DNA from: JBICHN01 sp043101845
GTDB lineage: Bacteria; Planctomycetota; Phycisphaerae; Phycisphaerales; UBA5793
Assembly (NCBI GenBank): GCA_043101845.1
Contig: JBICHN010000002.1
Span: 248,001 to 312,000, forward strand
DNA length: 64,000 nucleotides
Reading direction: 5' to 3'
The notes under the pieces: model-generated
The model's input: the letters and a program-made list of their open reading frames with translations, nothing else
Databases searched by the model: none
What the model was told of the DNA's origin: nothing
Shown here: one piece after another, positions 39,719 through 48,918 of the stretch
Position numbering within the stretch: the first letter of the stretch is position 1
Layout: every line of letters starts with the position of its first letter
Made by a program: the position numbers and the translations under genes

Positions 39719-42390
39719 CAATTCGAGCCCCCGTTCTGCCACCAGAACCGATCATCCGAATCCGGCGCTGTGGAGTCGTTCGCGTCCGTGTCGTCGATGT
39801 AGGTCGGGTTTCCGTCGGCGTCGGGCATCGTGTCAAGGGTGTCGCCCATGTCGTTTACGATGCGATTCTCCATGAGCTTCGCCGAGTCGTACCCGACCTC
39901 TTCGAGCAGGCGGCGTTCATCCGGACTGAGTTCGTACGGTTCGAGCCGATTCTCGGAGATAATCGGCGTGATGAACGCGACGAGCTCCGAGTTCACATCG
40001 GAGGTGTCCTTCGAACGGAAGAGCAGGCCGATCAGCGGGATGTCTCCGAGGAGCGGCACCTTGCGTTTGATCTCACTCATTTGCTTCCGCAGGATGCCGC
40101 TGATCACGACCGTCTCGCGGTTGCGGATCGTGACTTTCGTCGCGGTCTCCCGTCGATCGACGATAAACCCGCCGAAGAGTGTCTCGCCCGGCACGATGCT
40201 CGAAAGTTCGAGGTTCACGCGAAGGTCGATATTGCCTTCCTTCGTGATATGCGGCCGAACGGCGAGCGTGATGCCCACCTGGCGGTAGTCGAACGAGTTG
40301 ATGACCTGACCCGTGTCGGTGGTCTGCGTGTCCGTAATGAACGGAATGTCCTGGCCGTCAAAGATGAACGCTTCCTCGTTGTCCGAGGTGTAGATCTGTG
40401 GATTCGAGAGAACGCGAACCGAAGTCTGCTGGGCAAGCGCCTGAAGCACCATCCGGAGGTCGACACTCGCGCTCAGGACTGAAGTGTCGAAGAGCTTCGT
40501 GAAGACATCGTCCTTCGTGCCCGTGATGTCGCCGAGCAGACGGATCTGGTTGTCCGGATTCGCGTCGTTGAAGATGCTGTTGCTGCTGCTCCAGCGGATA
40601 CCGAGCGATTCGTCATCCTCGAGGCGAACCTCCGCGACGATCGCCGCGATGAGCACCTGCCGTCCCGGCTGATCGAGTTCGTCGATCAGATTCGTCACCG
40701 CCGCGCGATACTCCGCCGGGGACATGACGAGCACCGCGTTCTGTCGCGCGATGGGGACGATCCGCAACTTGCCGATGAGGCTGCTGATCGGCTGCTCGTC
40801 CGTCGGCGGTTGAGCCTGCTGCCACCAGAAGGTGATCTCCTGCGACTCGGCCGTCTCCTCGGTCGTCGTACCTGTTCCGGATTGGCTGAGCGGTGAATCC
40901 TGGCTGCGTTCGGTGAGGCCCTGTTCGATGCCGCGGATCGTGGCGCGGGTTCCATACTCGGCGAAGATCGCGTTGAGCTGCTCGGCGAGCTGTTCGGCCT
41001 CGGCGTAGCGCAACTGGATGAGCAGGGGGGTGTCCACCGCCGCCTCTTCATCGAGCTGCTTGATGAGGTTCTCGATGTAGGTCATGTATTCCGGGGAACG
41101 GGCGGTCACGATGAGCCGGTTCTTGAGGTCATCCGCCTCGAACGAGAACTGTCCGGCGAGCCGGTGAAGTTTGACATCGTCCTCGCCCGACATGCCGCCC
41201 TGGGTTCGTGTCGCCGTCGCGGCGCGGCCTCCGAAGAAGTCGGTCTGTACGATGCCGACCGCGCCCGAACTCTCCGGCGCGAACATGCTGCGGAGAAGGT
41301 CCCGGAGCTTGATCGCGTCCGAGTTCTGGAGTTCGAAGACTCGCGTAGCGAACTCGCCCTCGGGCAGTGGAACATCCCACTCTGTATCGATCTGGCGGCG
41401 CACCTGATTGATGATGTGCCGCTCGGCGAGGACGCTCACGCTGTTGTGCTGCTTGTTGAACGCAACGCGGATTTCCGAGGTTACCGCGACGCCCTGGCCG
41501 GGTTGCTGCCCGCCCCGTCGTCCGGCCGGCTGGAAGATGTTTCCACGCCCTCCGCTTTCGTCCTCCGAAGTGGCGCCGTAGATGTCGACGATGAGCTGTG
41601 CGATCTGCTCGGCGTCCGCGTAGCGGAGCCGAAAGGTTTCGAGTTCAAGTTCGGTCGAGACATCGAGTTGCGTGAGCAGCTTCTCGACGCGCTGAAGCAG
41701 ACCGATATTGAAGAGAACGATGATCTGGTTGCTGTCCTCGTTTACGGATACCTTCGCGTCCGTCGGCAGCGACTCGCGAATGGAATCGAGGATGTTCTTC
41801 GCATTGCCATTCGAAATCTGGTATGCCTTCTCCGCGATCATCCCGGAGTCCGTGCGTCCGAGCACGGACTCACCGGGCGGGATGAATGGAGCGTCGCCCT
41901 TGACGATCTGCAGCAGGGGGGTGAGCGAGATGTAAGTGCCGCGATCGATCACCGCGATACCGCTTTCGAACATCGTCGCGGTGAGCAGATCGAACGCCAT
42001 CTTCCGCGTGACCGGCTGATCGTTGATGAGCGTAAAGGTGGAAGAGAAGAGCGTCGTGTCGGGACGAATCGGTTTTCCCGCGAGGTCCTGAAGCGTCATG
42101 ATGACATCGGCGAGGCTCGCATCACGAAACGCCAGCGTCATCAGTTCTTCATCGCCGGTGTCCTGCTCTTCGACGCCGAAGTTGAATCCGGCGTTTTCCT
42201 CCGCCGGCTGGCCGAAGAGGTTGAATCCTTCCTCCGCCGGCTGCTCGTCGTCGCCGTCGTCCGGCGCGAAGGGCTGGCCGGAAACGGGCGCGGCGCCGAG
42301 CCACACGGCCAGCGCCAGGCCGAGAAGGCTGGCCGTTCGGCGCACGATCTGATTCGCTCGTAGAGAATCCATTCGTCTCTGTAGTCCCAT
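39718..42390 (-). CDS. gspD: Type II secretion secretin GspD
   Basis: The 890-residue protein forms the outer-membrane channel of the type II system. It starts with a signal peptide. Repeated N-domains with LAFRDASLADVIMTLQDLAG and TFRLRYADAEQIAQLIVDIY are N0-N3. The secretin core runs from about residue 590 to 830 with VRVLSNPQIYTSDNEEAFI, VGITLAVRPHITKEGNIDLR and VPLLGDIPLIGLLFRS. It is long for GspD (usually 650-700) because of inserted Gln/Gly-rich sequence. The start codon choice lies between 42390 and 42372. A 96-base gap upstream holds a GACGGG/CCCGTC hairpin. Confidence 0.92.
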   Translation of the reverse strand: MGLQRRMDSLRANQIVRRTASLLGLALAVWLGAAPVSGQPFAPDDGDDEQPAEEGFNLFGQPAEENAGFNFGVEEQDTGDEELMTLAFRDASLADVIMTLQDLAGKPIRPDTTLFSSTFTLINDQPVTRKMAFDLLTATMFESGIAVIDRGTYISLTPLLQIVKGDAPFIPPGESVLGRTDSGMIAEKAYQISNGNAKNILDSIRESLPTDAKVSVNEDSNQIIVLFNIGLLQRVEKLLTQLDVSTELELETFRLRYADAEQIAQLIVDIYGATSEDESGGRGNIFQPAGRRGGQQPGQGVAVTSEIRVAFNKQHNSVSVLAERHIINQVRRQIDTEWDVPLPEGEFATRVFELQNSDAIKLRDLLRSMFAPESSGAVGIVQTDFFGGRAATATRTQGGMSGEDDVKLHRLAGQFSFEADDLKNRLIVTARSPEYMTYIENLIKQLDEEAAVDTPLLIQLRYAEAEQLAEQLNAIFAEYGTRATIRGIEQGLTERSQDSPLSQSGTGTTTEETAESQEITFWWQQAQPPTDEQPISSLIGKLRIVPIARQNAVLVMSPAEYRAAVTNLIDELDQPGRQVLIAAIVAEVRLEDDESLGIRWSSSNSIFNDANPDNQIRLLGDITGTKDDVFTKLFDTSVLSASVDLRMVLQALAQQTSVRVLSNPQIYTSDNEEAFIFDGQDIPFITDTQTTDTGQVINSFDYRQVGITLAVRPHITKEGNIDLRVNLELSSIVPGETLFGGFIVDRRETATKVTIRNRETVVISGILRKQMSEIKRKVPLLGDIPLIGLLFRSKDTSDVNSELVAFITPIISENRLEPYELSPDERRLLEEVGYDSAKLMENRIVNDMGDTLDTMPDADGNPTYIDDTDANDSTAPDSDDRFWWQNGGSN

Positions 42391-42486
42391 CTGACAGGCT
42401 GGGGTGTCGATATACCGGGACGGGAGGAACCCGTCAAACGAACCGCGCCGACGCGGGCGTTCGTACGCCCCGTCGCCGCGCGGCGC

Positions 42487-43212
42487 TCATTGCTTCTCCT
42501 CGCCGTTGTCGACCGGTACGAAGAGATCGCCGGAGGGAAGGCCGAGATCGCCGGATTCTTCCTTCTGCTCCGCGGCGCTCCCGAAGTTGAACGCCGGCGG
42601 ACCGCCCGAATCTCGTCCTCCGCGGCCTCGCGGCGCGTTCGTTCGTGAGGGCTGACTGAAGAAGTCACCGAATCCGCCGCTTCCGCCGCCGGAACTCTTG
42701 AACTTGCCTTCTTCGAAGAGATTGACGACGAAATCTCCGCCGCGCCAGCGCACATGGGCGTACCACGGGGCCTCGATCTTGACGAGTTCAACACCGTTGC
42801 GTTCTTCGCCGATCTTGACCTCGAGTGGATCACTCGCGGTCCCCTTGAAGATGGCGCGGTTCCCGACGATGCCGAGCAGATCCGGACCGCCGTAGCTTCG
42901 CGGCGTGACGGGCTCCGGGTCCCGTCGAACCGGTTCGGGCGTCTCCGCGACTTCCGGAGTGGGCGGCGCGGGATCAAAGAACGCGCTCTTGTCGTCGACC
43001 GCCTCCTTGTACATCGCAAGCCGCTCGTTGTAGCGATCCCAGGAATCGATGACTTCGGTCGTGTCGTCAAGCTCGTGGAGCGACCCCATGAAGATCGCCT
43101 TGACCATCGGCCATGACGCGTACGCGGACACGCCGACGGCGATCAGCGCCGCGGCCACGGCGACCTTACTCACGGCCGGCATCGTTCGAAATGTATCGGC
43201 CGGACGCTCCAT
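42487..43212 (-). CDS. Type II secretion GspC-like protein
   Basis: The 241-residue protein has one membrane segment at residues 20-40 (SKVAVAAALIAVGVSAYASW), then a linker and a small domain around residues 105-160 (GPDLLGIVGNRAIFKGTASD and WYAHVRWRGGDFVV) that fits the homology region of GspC / PilP, which links the inner-membrane platform to the secretin. The C-terminal 70 residues are Gly-rich and disordered, without the PDZ domain of classical GspC. AGGAGG lies upstream of ATG 43212. It sits between gspM and gspD as expected for this role. Confidence 0.7.
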   Translation of the reverse strand: MERPADTFRTMPAVSKVAVAAALIAVGVSAYASWPMVKAIFMGSLHELDDTTEVIDSWDRYNERLAMYKEAVDDKSAFFDPAPPTPEVAETPEPVRRDPEPVTPRSYGGPDLLGIVGNRAIFKGTASDPLEVKIGEERNGVELVKIEAPWYAHVRWRGGDFVVNLFEEGKFKSSGGGSGGFGDFFSQPSRTNAPRGRGGRDSGGPPAFNFGSAAEQKEESGDLGLPSGDLFVPVDNGEEKQ

Positions 43213-43214
43213 CG

Positions 43215-43769
43215 TTACGCGTCCTCCTGTTTGAGCCACGCTTCGACAATCATCGTGACATTGAGATTCGGCTGGTCGCGCTCGCGTCGTATGCGCAGGG
43301 AACTGATCCGCGCGACCCGCTGCTCGCCCTCGAGGTCGGCGAGCACCGAGGTGAGAACGTCGGGCGACGCGAAGAATTGCACTTCCACCGGCGCTTTGGT
43401 GATTTCAAGCAGGGCGTTGTTCGACTTGATCTGCGTTTCGCCGCGACTTTCCAGCGTGGGCTCGATGTCATATTCACGCAGGACCCGGCGGACCGTGTCC
43501 AATAATTCGCGCTTCCCGCCCTGCGCGCTTGCGAGTTCAACCGGTCCGAAGAGTTCTCGCCCCTGGTCGATCTTGCGGAGCGTGTGCTCTTCGATGCTGC
43601 TGAGTTTGTGAATCTCCTGCACGAGCGCGTCGCCGCTCTGGTAATCGCTCCGGGCGCCGATGATGAGGGGCTCGGCCACGCCGAAGTACCCGACGACGAG
43701 CACGACCGTCCAGAGAATCCATCGGTACACGCGCGGCCATTGCTGGTATCGGGCGATCCAGTCGCTCAT
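43215..43769 (-). CDS. Type II secretion GspM / PilO-like protein
   Basis: The 184-residue protein has one N-terminal membrane segment (WILWTVVLVVGYFGVAEPL), a coiled-coil stretch and a ferredoxin-like C-terminal domain (NNALLEITKAPVEVQFFASP). This layout is that of GspM and PilO, which pair with GspL in the inner-membrane platform. It overlaps gspL by four bases (ATGA) and lies two bases before the GspC-like gene. The assignment rests on size, topology and position as much as on sequence. Confidence 0.78.
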   Translation of the reverse strand: MSDWIARYQQWPRVYRWILWTVVLVVGYFGVAEPLIIGARSDYQSGDALVQEIHKLSSIEEHTLRKIDQGRELFGPVELASAQGGKRELLDTVRRVLREYDIEPTLESRGETQIKSNNALLEITKAPVEVQFFASPDVLTSVLADLEGEQRVARISSLRIRRERDQPNLNVTMIVEAWLKQEDA

Positions 43770-45559
43770 CGATCACCCTCCTCTCGATTGAGTTCCATCT
43801 GTCGACGGACGAGCAGTTGGAACTCGTCACGAAGGCGCGTCTTGACGCTCTGCTCAACATCCTGCCGGTACATGTGTCGAGTCCGCGCGCGAATCGCCGC
43901 GGTGATCTCCGTGCGCGACATCGTCTTGAGTTCCTGATCGTCGAGCGGATCCGGAATCTCGCCGGGGTCCGTCAACTCCGCCTGGGTGACGCGCGGGGTC
44001 GCGGCGTCGTCGGGTCGTGACGGCGTGCGGTCCGTCTCCGGTCGTGACGGTGAACGCGACGCGCCGGGCATTCGTCGAGCGGGTCGACCGGTCGTGGTCG
44101 CGAGGTATCCGCTCCGCGCGTCCCGCGCCCGTTCGCCCCAGAGCTCGACGCGACGCGGCGGGTCGACCGAATAGTCGTCGAGCGGCTGGTATGGGTTGCG
44201 CACGGTTGCGCGAAGCTCAAACGCGATGTGGTTCTCGCCCGGCTCGTAGCTGGGCATGTAGACCTTGTCGAAAATGCCGCTGTTCTCGAGGACGCCCCAG
44301 TAGGTCGTCACGGCGTCGACTGCGTCGAGCGGCGCGGCGCCCTGAATGACGATCTCCTGACCATGTACGATGTTCACGACATCGAGTTGAACACCCGACG
44401 GCGCGGCGAGCGAGAGATCGGCGAGCAGTTTCGTCATCGGCCATCGACTGTCCGCGAGCATCTCGTAGAAGGCGGCGAGATCCTGAATCTCCTCGTACTG
44501 CTGCGAGACCTGTTCTCGATCGCCTGCCTTCCACACGAGGACACCGTTTCGCGCCCAGGCGGCGACACGAGGCGCCAGGAAGAGCAGGAGAATCGCCAGC
44601 GCGATGACCATGGTCGCTCGACGGGGCTGCTCGACCCAGCGCAATGCCCGCACGACGGGGCTCGTGGGCTCTTCCGGCCGCTCGGGATAGAGATCGAAGA
44701 TCGCGTGCCGCGAACCCATCGCTCCAACCGCCGCCGCCAGCGCGAGGCCGAACTCGTTCCACCACTCGGTGGAAGACTGGACGCCGCGAATCTGAGAGGC
44801 AAGGCGCTTTCTGGCGTCGGCGCTGACGAGTAGGGCGTGTCCAGAGTCGGAGTCGATCGCCGCGGCGAGCGCATTGACCTCTGCGAGGTGTTCTGGCGCC
44901 ACACCACCCGCGAGCGCCGTTTCTTCGACCACTGTTCGTGCGTCTGAGGCCGGATCCGACCCGGTCAGTCGCGTGACGCGGATGACCGTCGGGCCGCCGT
45001 CGTGGCCGACGAGTTCGATCGACCGTCGCTCGCGGTCGACATAGCCCGCCACGCCCACTCCGCCGGCGGCGGCGAGCAATTCAATGAGGCACGCGGCGGG
45101 AGGCGCAAAGCGAAGCTGCGGACGCGTGGACCAGTCATCGGGAAGCTCGCCCGGCCAGCCGACCGCGACCGCAGTGCGTTCATGTTCGGTATCCGACCAG
45201 GGAAGGGGGGCCGCCGCCCGCCGATGCGCGTCGAGTCCCGACGGGAGCACGCCTTCCGCCTGCAGATCGAGCGACGCGGCGAGGATGGCGTCATCCATCG
45301 GAGGCAGGCTCAGGGTGCGGCAGATCACCGATCCAGCGGGAAGGATTCGGATCGTGAGATCGGAGTCGGCCTCGTCTACCGCTGCGTCCAGACCCGTCGT
45401 CGACTCCGCAGGAATCGACTTCGCCGACTCGAGACGGAGCGCTGCCGCGTCCCGTTTCAGGACAAGGAGGCGCCAGAACCGCCCCTGTCGATGAGCGACA
45501 GTGACCGATTCCAACTCGGCCCGCCCGTTATGAGGGTGCATTCCGTGTGTCCGGCTCAT
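43766..45559 (-). CDS. Type II secretion GspL-like protein
   Basis: The 597-residue protein has an N-terminal cytoplasmic part of about 310 residues with the actin-like outline of GspL/PilM, one membrane segment at residues about 320-340 (ATMVIALAILLLFLAPRVAA), and a periplasmic ferredoxin-like domain (VQLDVVNIVHGQEIVIQGAA). The last 130 residues are rich in Arg, Pro and Ser (RPARRMPGASRSPSRPETDR) and then helical, an extension absent from ordinary GspL (about 400 residues). GspL recruits GspE to the membrane. It overlaps both gspK and gspM by four bases. Confidence 0.8.
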   Translation of the reverse strand: MSRTHGMHPHNGRAELESVTVAHRQGRFWRLLVLKRDAAALRLESAKSIPAESTTGLDAAVDEADSDLTIRILPAGSVICRTLSLPPMDDAILAASLDLQAEGVLPSGLDAHRRAAAPLPWSDTEHERTAVAVGWPGELPDDWSTRPQLRFAPPAACLIELLAAAGGVGVAGYVDRERRSIELVGHDGGPTVIRVTRLTGSDPASDARTVVEETALAGGVAPEHLAEVNALAAAIDSDSGHALLVSADARKRLASQIRGVQSSTEWWNEFGLALAAAVGAMGSRHAIFDLYPERPEEPTSPVVRALRWVEQPRRATMVIALAILLLFLAPRVAAWARNGVLVWKAGDREQVSQQYEEIQDLAAFYEMLADSRWPMTKLLADLSLAAPSGVQLDVVNIVHGQEIVIQGAAPLDAVDAVTTYWGVLENSGIFDKVYMPSYEPGENHIAFELRATVRNPYQPLDDYSVDPPRRVELWGERARDARSGYLATTTGRPARRMPGASRSPSRPETDRTPSRPDDAATPRVTQAELTDPGEIPDPLDDQELKTMSRTEITAAIRARTRHMYRQDVEQSVKTRLRDEFQLLVRRQMELNREEGDR

Positions 45560-47022
45560 CGTTCAAAGTACTCGAGGATGCGTATGGGAAGCGCCGAGCG
45601 GTCGATGGTAACGACCAACTCGACTTCTGTCCTGCCCGGCAAACCGACGCCGCGGCTCGTGATCTGATAGACATGGCTGCGGACATCCACATAGGTCGAC
45701 AACTCGACGAGCAACTCACGGTCGATCCCGCGCACCTGGAGCAGGTCGAGCAGGCTTTCGTAGCCGTGCGGGAGGCTTTGTCGAGTAAATTCGATCTGAT
45801 CGGCGACTTCCGGCTCAATTCCGGGGAGGTATTCGAGGAGTTCTCGCGAGGCGGTGTTCACATTGAGTTTCCCCGCTCGGATCCCTTCGGGCGGTCCGAT
45901 GACCGCCTCCTCAAGGACGATGCGAAGTTGCTCATCGGTGAGGTCCGAGGCGCCGAGCGTGGGCTGCGCCGCGCCTGCCCCGCCAGCTCCGCCGGACCCG
46001 CTACCGCCGAACCCGCCACCGCCGCCCAATCGTCCTCCACCGGTCTCACCTGAAGTGGGTTGTCCCTGCTGATTCGCGACGGGCTGCCCGTCCGGGCCGA
46101 TCTGGCTGAGCTGAAGCGTAATGAGATCGCCCAGCTTCGCCCCGGCGCCCTGAGCCCACGCCTGAAGCGCCGCCGCCTGGTTCGCATTGACCTGCAGTCG
46201 CTCCTGGATCTCGTTCGGCTCGGCCGTGACGAGATCGATCCGTGGTTCGCCCGAGGCCATGGAATATCCACTCTCGCGTGACATCGCCGTGAGATACGCG
46301 GACCAGCCCGCGTCGAGGTATCCGTCGCCGTTGTCCTCGGGCCAGGTGAGGTCATCGTCGGACTCGTTCGGATCGAGCGCGTTGTTCAGGTTCCAGTCTT
46401 CGCCCCGGACCCATTCCGGGTCGACATCACGCACGAGATCGAGTTCTTCGAGCGTGCGAATCAGTCCGTTTCGCGGGGAGTACGGTGAACTCGCCTGCAG
46501 GTAGTAGCCCTCTTCGGCGCCCCCGTCGCGCACCTCGGAATCCATGTCGATCCAGTCGAGTATGCCGTTCGCGATCTCGGGATTCATGCCGTCGAGATCC
46601 ATCGCGAGCAGCATCTCCTGCGTCACGAGATTGATGTTGAACTTTGTGTGCGTGTCGAGGGGGCCGTCGATTCGATCACCGTTGAAATCCGAGTGTCGGA
46701 TTTCAAAGGTGGCGAGCGGCAACGCCTCGCGGGACAACGCGAGTTCGTCGATCGCGCGGTCCTCGAGCGCGTTTCGCAGCTGGACCGGATCGGCCTTGGT
46801 CGTGTTCTGGGTGTCCCAGGCGAGGTAGGCGATGACGGATTCGATTCCGGCCCGCGCCGCCCATTTCGCTCGGACGCGTCCGAGGGCTTCCCGTCCCGCC
46901 GCCGCCTGACGGAACGCCGACATCTGGAGCGACACGACGAAGAGCGTCGTGAGGCCGATGGTCCACAGGACGAGGATCATCGTCGAGCCGCGTCGCAGGG
47001 TCGGATCGGGTCGGCGGCGCAT
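45556..47022 (-). CDS. gspK: Type II secretion minor pseudopilin GspK
   Basis: The 488-residue protein starts RRGSTMILVLWTIGLTTLFVV, the GspK form of the prepilin signal that lacks the +5 Glu, as is normal for GspK. It continues with the large alpha domain (LDLVRDVDPEWVRGEDWNLN) and two helix-hairpin-helix-like segments (KLNVNTASRELLEYLPGIEP). GspK caps the pseudopilus tip. A Gly-rich insert at residues about 320-360 is unusual. Its ATG overlaps the gspJ stop codon (TGATG). Confidence 0.88.
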   Translation of the reverse strand: MRRRPDPTLRRGSTMILVLWTIGLTTLFVVSLQMSAFRQAAAGREALGRVRAKWAARAGIESVIAYLAWDTQNTTKADPVQLRNALEDRAIDELALSREALPLATFEIRHSDFNGDRIDGPLDTHTKFNINLVTQEMLLAMDLDGMNPEIANGILDWIDMDSEVRDGGAEEGYYLQASSPYSPRNGLIRTLEELDLVRDVDPEWVRGEDWNLNNALDPNESDDDLTWPEDNGDGYLDAGWSAYLTAMSRESGYSMASGEPRIDLVTAEPNEIQERLQVNANQAAALQAWAQGAGAKLGDLITLQLSQIGPDGQPVANQQGQPTSGETGGGRLGGGGGFGGSGSGGAGGAGAAQPTLGASDLTDEQLRIVLEEAVIGPPEGIRAGKLNVNTASRELLEYLPGIEPEVADQIEFTRQSLPHGYESLLDLLQVRGIDRELLVELSTYVDVRSHVYQITSRGVGLPGRTEVELVVTIDRSALPIRILEYFER

Positions 47023-47831
47023 CAGTTTCCACCTCCGCCGCCGCCACCGCCGAACGGCACATTGCCACCCGACTCGCCCGTCGGCTGGCCGAAGAGATTG
47101 AGCACTTCGCCACCCGGGCCCACATTGAGTTCCGCCGCGGCCGGGTCGACCGGCGTCGGCGTCCGGTCAATGGCGACGACGACCTGCGCGACGGTCGGAA
47201 GATCGGTTCCCTCCATGACGCCGCGGCAAGTCACGCGGAGGGCATGGGGAAGGCCGGCGATGTCGCTGTCCCATTCATCTCGCCATTCGCTGCCGTCGTA
47301 CGCCTCGATCTCGAGCGAGAGCACCCCCGTCGCGATCGGGACCGCAACCCCGCCCGCGTCATAGAACTCGTCGGGGACGGGATCACGCCGTCGCCAGAGT
47401 ACGCCGCCGAGATCGTCGTCCCGGTCGAGCCGGTACTGGGTCTCGTACACGGCGCCTTCGGCGTCGATGTCGCGCGGACGCGCGGGACGATAACTCCGAG
47501 TAAAGAGAAGCAGTCCGTCCGATTCATCTCCGCTCGAGCCGCTCACATCGTCCGTGACGCGAACCATCGCGTGCCGGAGGTCCGGGTCGCGCACGATGTT
47601 GCTGATGTCGCGAGCGATGACCTGCGTGACCGCATAAATCGTGGTGACGGCTTCCTGGCGTTCTTTCGAGCGATCGCGGGCGCGGATGAGGCGTTGCATG
47701 GAGAGCGTCGCCGCGCCGGCGAGCATTGCGGTGATCACGGTGGCGACGATGAGTTCAACGAGCGTAAACGCCGGGCGCGGGGCGCGGGCGCCGGGTCTCC
47801 AAGTTCGCGTTGTCGTGTGATTGTGCCCCAT
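47022..47831 (-). CDS. gspJ: Type II secretion minor pseudopilin GspJ
   Basis: The 269-residue protein carries the prepilin segment RPAFTLVELIVATVITAMLA with Ala, not Gly, at -1 and Glu at +5. The large C-terminal domain (LLLFTRSYRPARPRDIDAEG) fits GspJ in size and position. The C-terminal end is Gly-rich (GGGGGGGGN-like). GspJ is part of the tip complex with I and K. It lies eight bases after gspI. Confidence 0.82.
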   Translation of the reverse strand: MGHNHTTTRTWRPGARAPRPAFTLVELIVATVITAMLAGAATLSMQRLIRARDRSKERQEAVTTIYAVTQVIARDISNIVRDPDLRHAMVRVTDDVSGSSGDESDGLLLFTRSYRPARPRDIDAEGAVYETQYRLDRDDDLGGVLWRRRDPVPDEFYDAGGVAVPIATGVLSLEIEAYDGSEWRDEWDSDIAGLPHALRVTCRGVMEGTDLPTVAQVVVAIDRTPTPVDPAAAELNVGPGGEVLNLFGQPTGESGGNVPFGGGGGGGGN

Positions 47832-47839
47832 AGTTCCGT

Positions 47840-48301
47840 CTACTGCCGCTCCACCGGTGAGGGCGGTTCGCGCTCCGGGTCCGGATCCTCTCCGAGCCGC
47901 GGGGCGATCCAGGTCTGCGCGACTTCGCTCCTTCGTCCCTCATCCCAGTACACCCGCGCGGTCACGATGTACGGATTGCCGGCGCCCTGATCCTCGATCT
48001 GAATGTTGAAGTCGAATCGATCGAACGGCGACTCCATCGATCCATCCGTGGGGAACTGGCGACCGTACGACTCCGGCCCATGGATGAGCACATCGCTCAG
48101 GAGTGAGTCGAGCGCCATCGCGGCTTCGGTCATGTCCTCGCCTTCAATCTGAGCCCGCAGCGCGTTGTTCCCGATGCCGACAATCACGGCGAGCGCGGCG
48201 CCGAGAAGAATGCCGCCGACGAGCACATCGAGCAGAGCAATCGCTCGACGCCGAACGGGTCGGGACGCTCGCACGAGTTGTCGATGGCGTTCGCCCATCA
48301 C
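47840..48301 (-). CDS. gspI: Type II secretion minor pseudopilin GspI, with altered cleavage motif
   Basis: The 153-residue protein has a hydrophobic segment RRRAIALLDVLVGGILLGAA where FTLIEVLVA would be expected: Ala at -1, Ile at +1 and Asp at +5. The remaining domain has the size and position of GspI. Prepilin peptidase may still cut it, but the motif is weaker than that of any other pseudopilin here. The start ATG overlaps the stop of gspH (ATGA). Confidence 0.75.
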   Translation of the reverse strand: MMGERHRQLVRASRPVRRRAIALLDVLVGGILLGAALAVIVGIGNNALRAQIEGEDMTEAAMALDSLLSDVLIHGPESYGRQFPTDGSMESPFDRFDFNIQIEDQGAGNPYIVTARVYWDEGRRSEVAQTWIAPRLGEDPDPEREPPSPVERQ

Positions 48302-48918
48302 CAGGTCACATCACTTTCACCGCGTTCGTCGAGATCGATCGGCATTGGTCGATTCGTCGTCGATCCGTCGCCGTCGTGGCGGCGTGGTCGGAACTCGTGC
48401 GGGAGCAGTTCGACGAATGAGACTCGGTCGAGGTAACGAATCCCGATCTCGATACGGGGTCGCAGGTCTTCGTCCGGCATGACTTCCTGAAACGAATCGT
48501 CGTACGACTCGCTGTCAAAGGAGGCGAACGCAAACTCAATCTCATCGTCGAATTCGACGGGCGCCGAGAGTGGATCGGCGCGCCACTCGGCGTCTTCCGC
48601 CTCTTCGTCCTCATCGCGCACGAGTGTCTCAAGTCGCAGGACGCGACGCCCGGCGTCGTAGGCGATCGCGACCCGGTTCTGGCTCACGGTCTGCCGATGG
48701 GCGAGCGTCTCAAGCAGATTCGCGACCTGCTGCACGGTGACGGCGGCCCGTCGTTCGAGATTGTTCGAGAGACGCATCATGATCAGACCGGCGAGAATCC
48801 CGAGCATGACCGTCACCACGATCACTTCGATCAAGGTAAACGCCGACCTCGGGAGCCGGCGTCGATCGGATTCGGGTTGCCTTCGTGCGTGTCGGTTCAT
48901 GGGGCGCCGTCGAATCAC
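48298..48918 (-). CDS. gspH: Type II secretion minor pseudopilin GspH
   Basis: The 206-residue protein has RSAFTLIEVIVVTVMLGILA, with Ala at -1 and Glu at +5, then a beta-rich domain that fits GspH. It has a long basic leader (27 residues) before the cleavage site. The GTG at 48918 overlaps the gspG stop codon (GTGA); an ATG at 48900 is possible. It belongs to the pseudopilus. Confidence 0.82.
   Translation of the reverse strand: MIRRRPMNRHARRQPESDRRRLPRSAFTLIEVIVVTVMLGILAGLIMMRLSNNLERRAAVTVQQVANLLETLAHRQTVSQNRVAIAYDAGRRVLRLETLVRDEDEEAEDAEWRADPLSAPVEFDDEIEFAFASFDSESYDDSFQEVMPDEDLRPRIEIGIRYLDRVSFVELLPHEFRPRRHDGDGSTTNRPMPIDLDERGESDVTW

Noticed and set aside
41164..42363. 399-residue open frame on the plus strand
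   Set aside because: It is antisense to gspD and has no motif or ribosome binding site.
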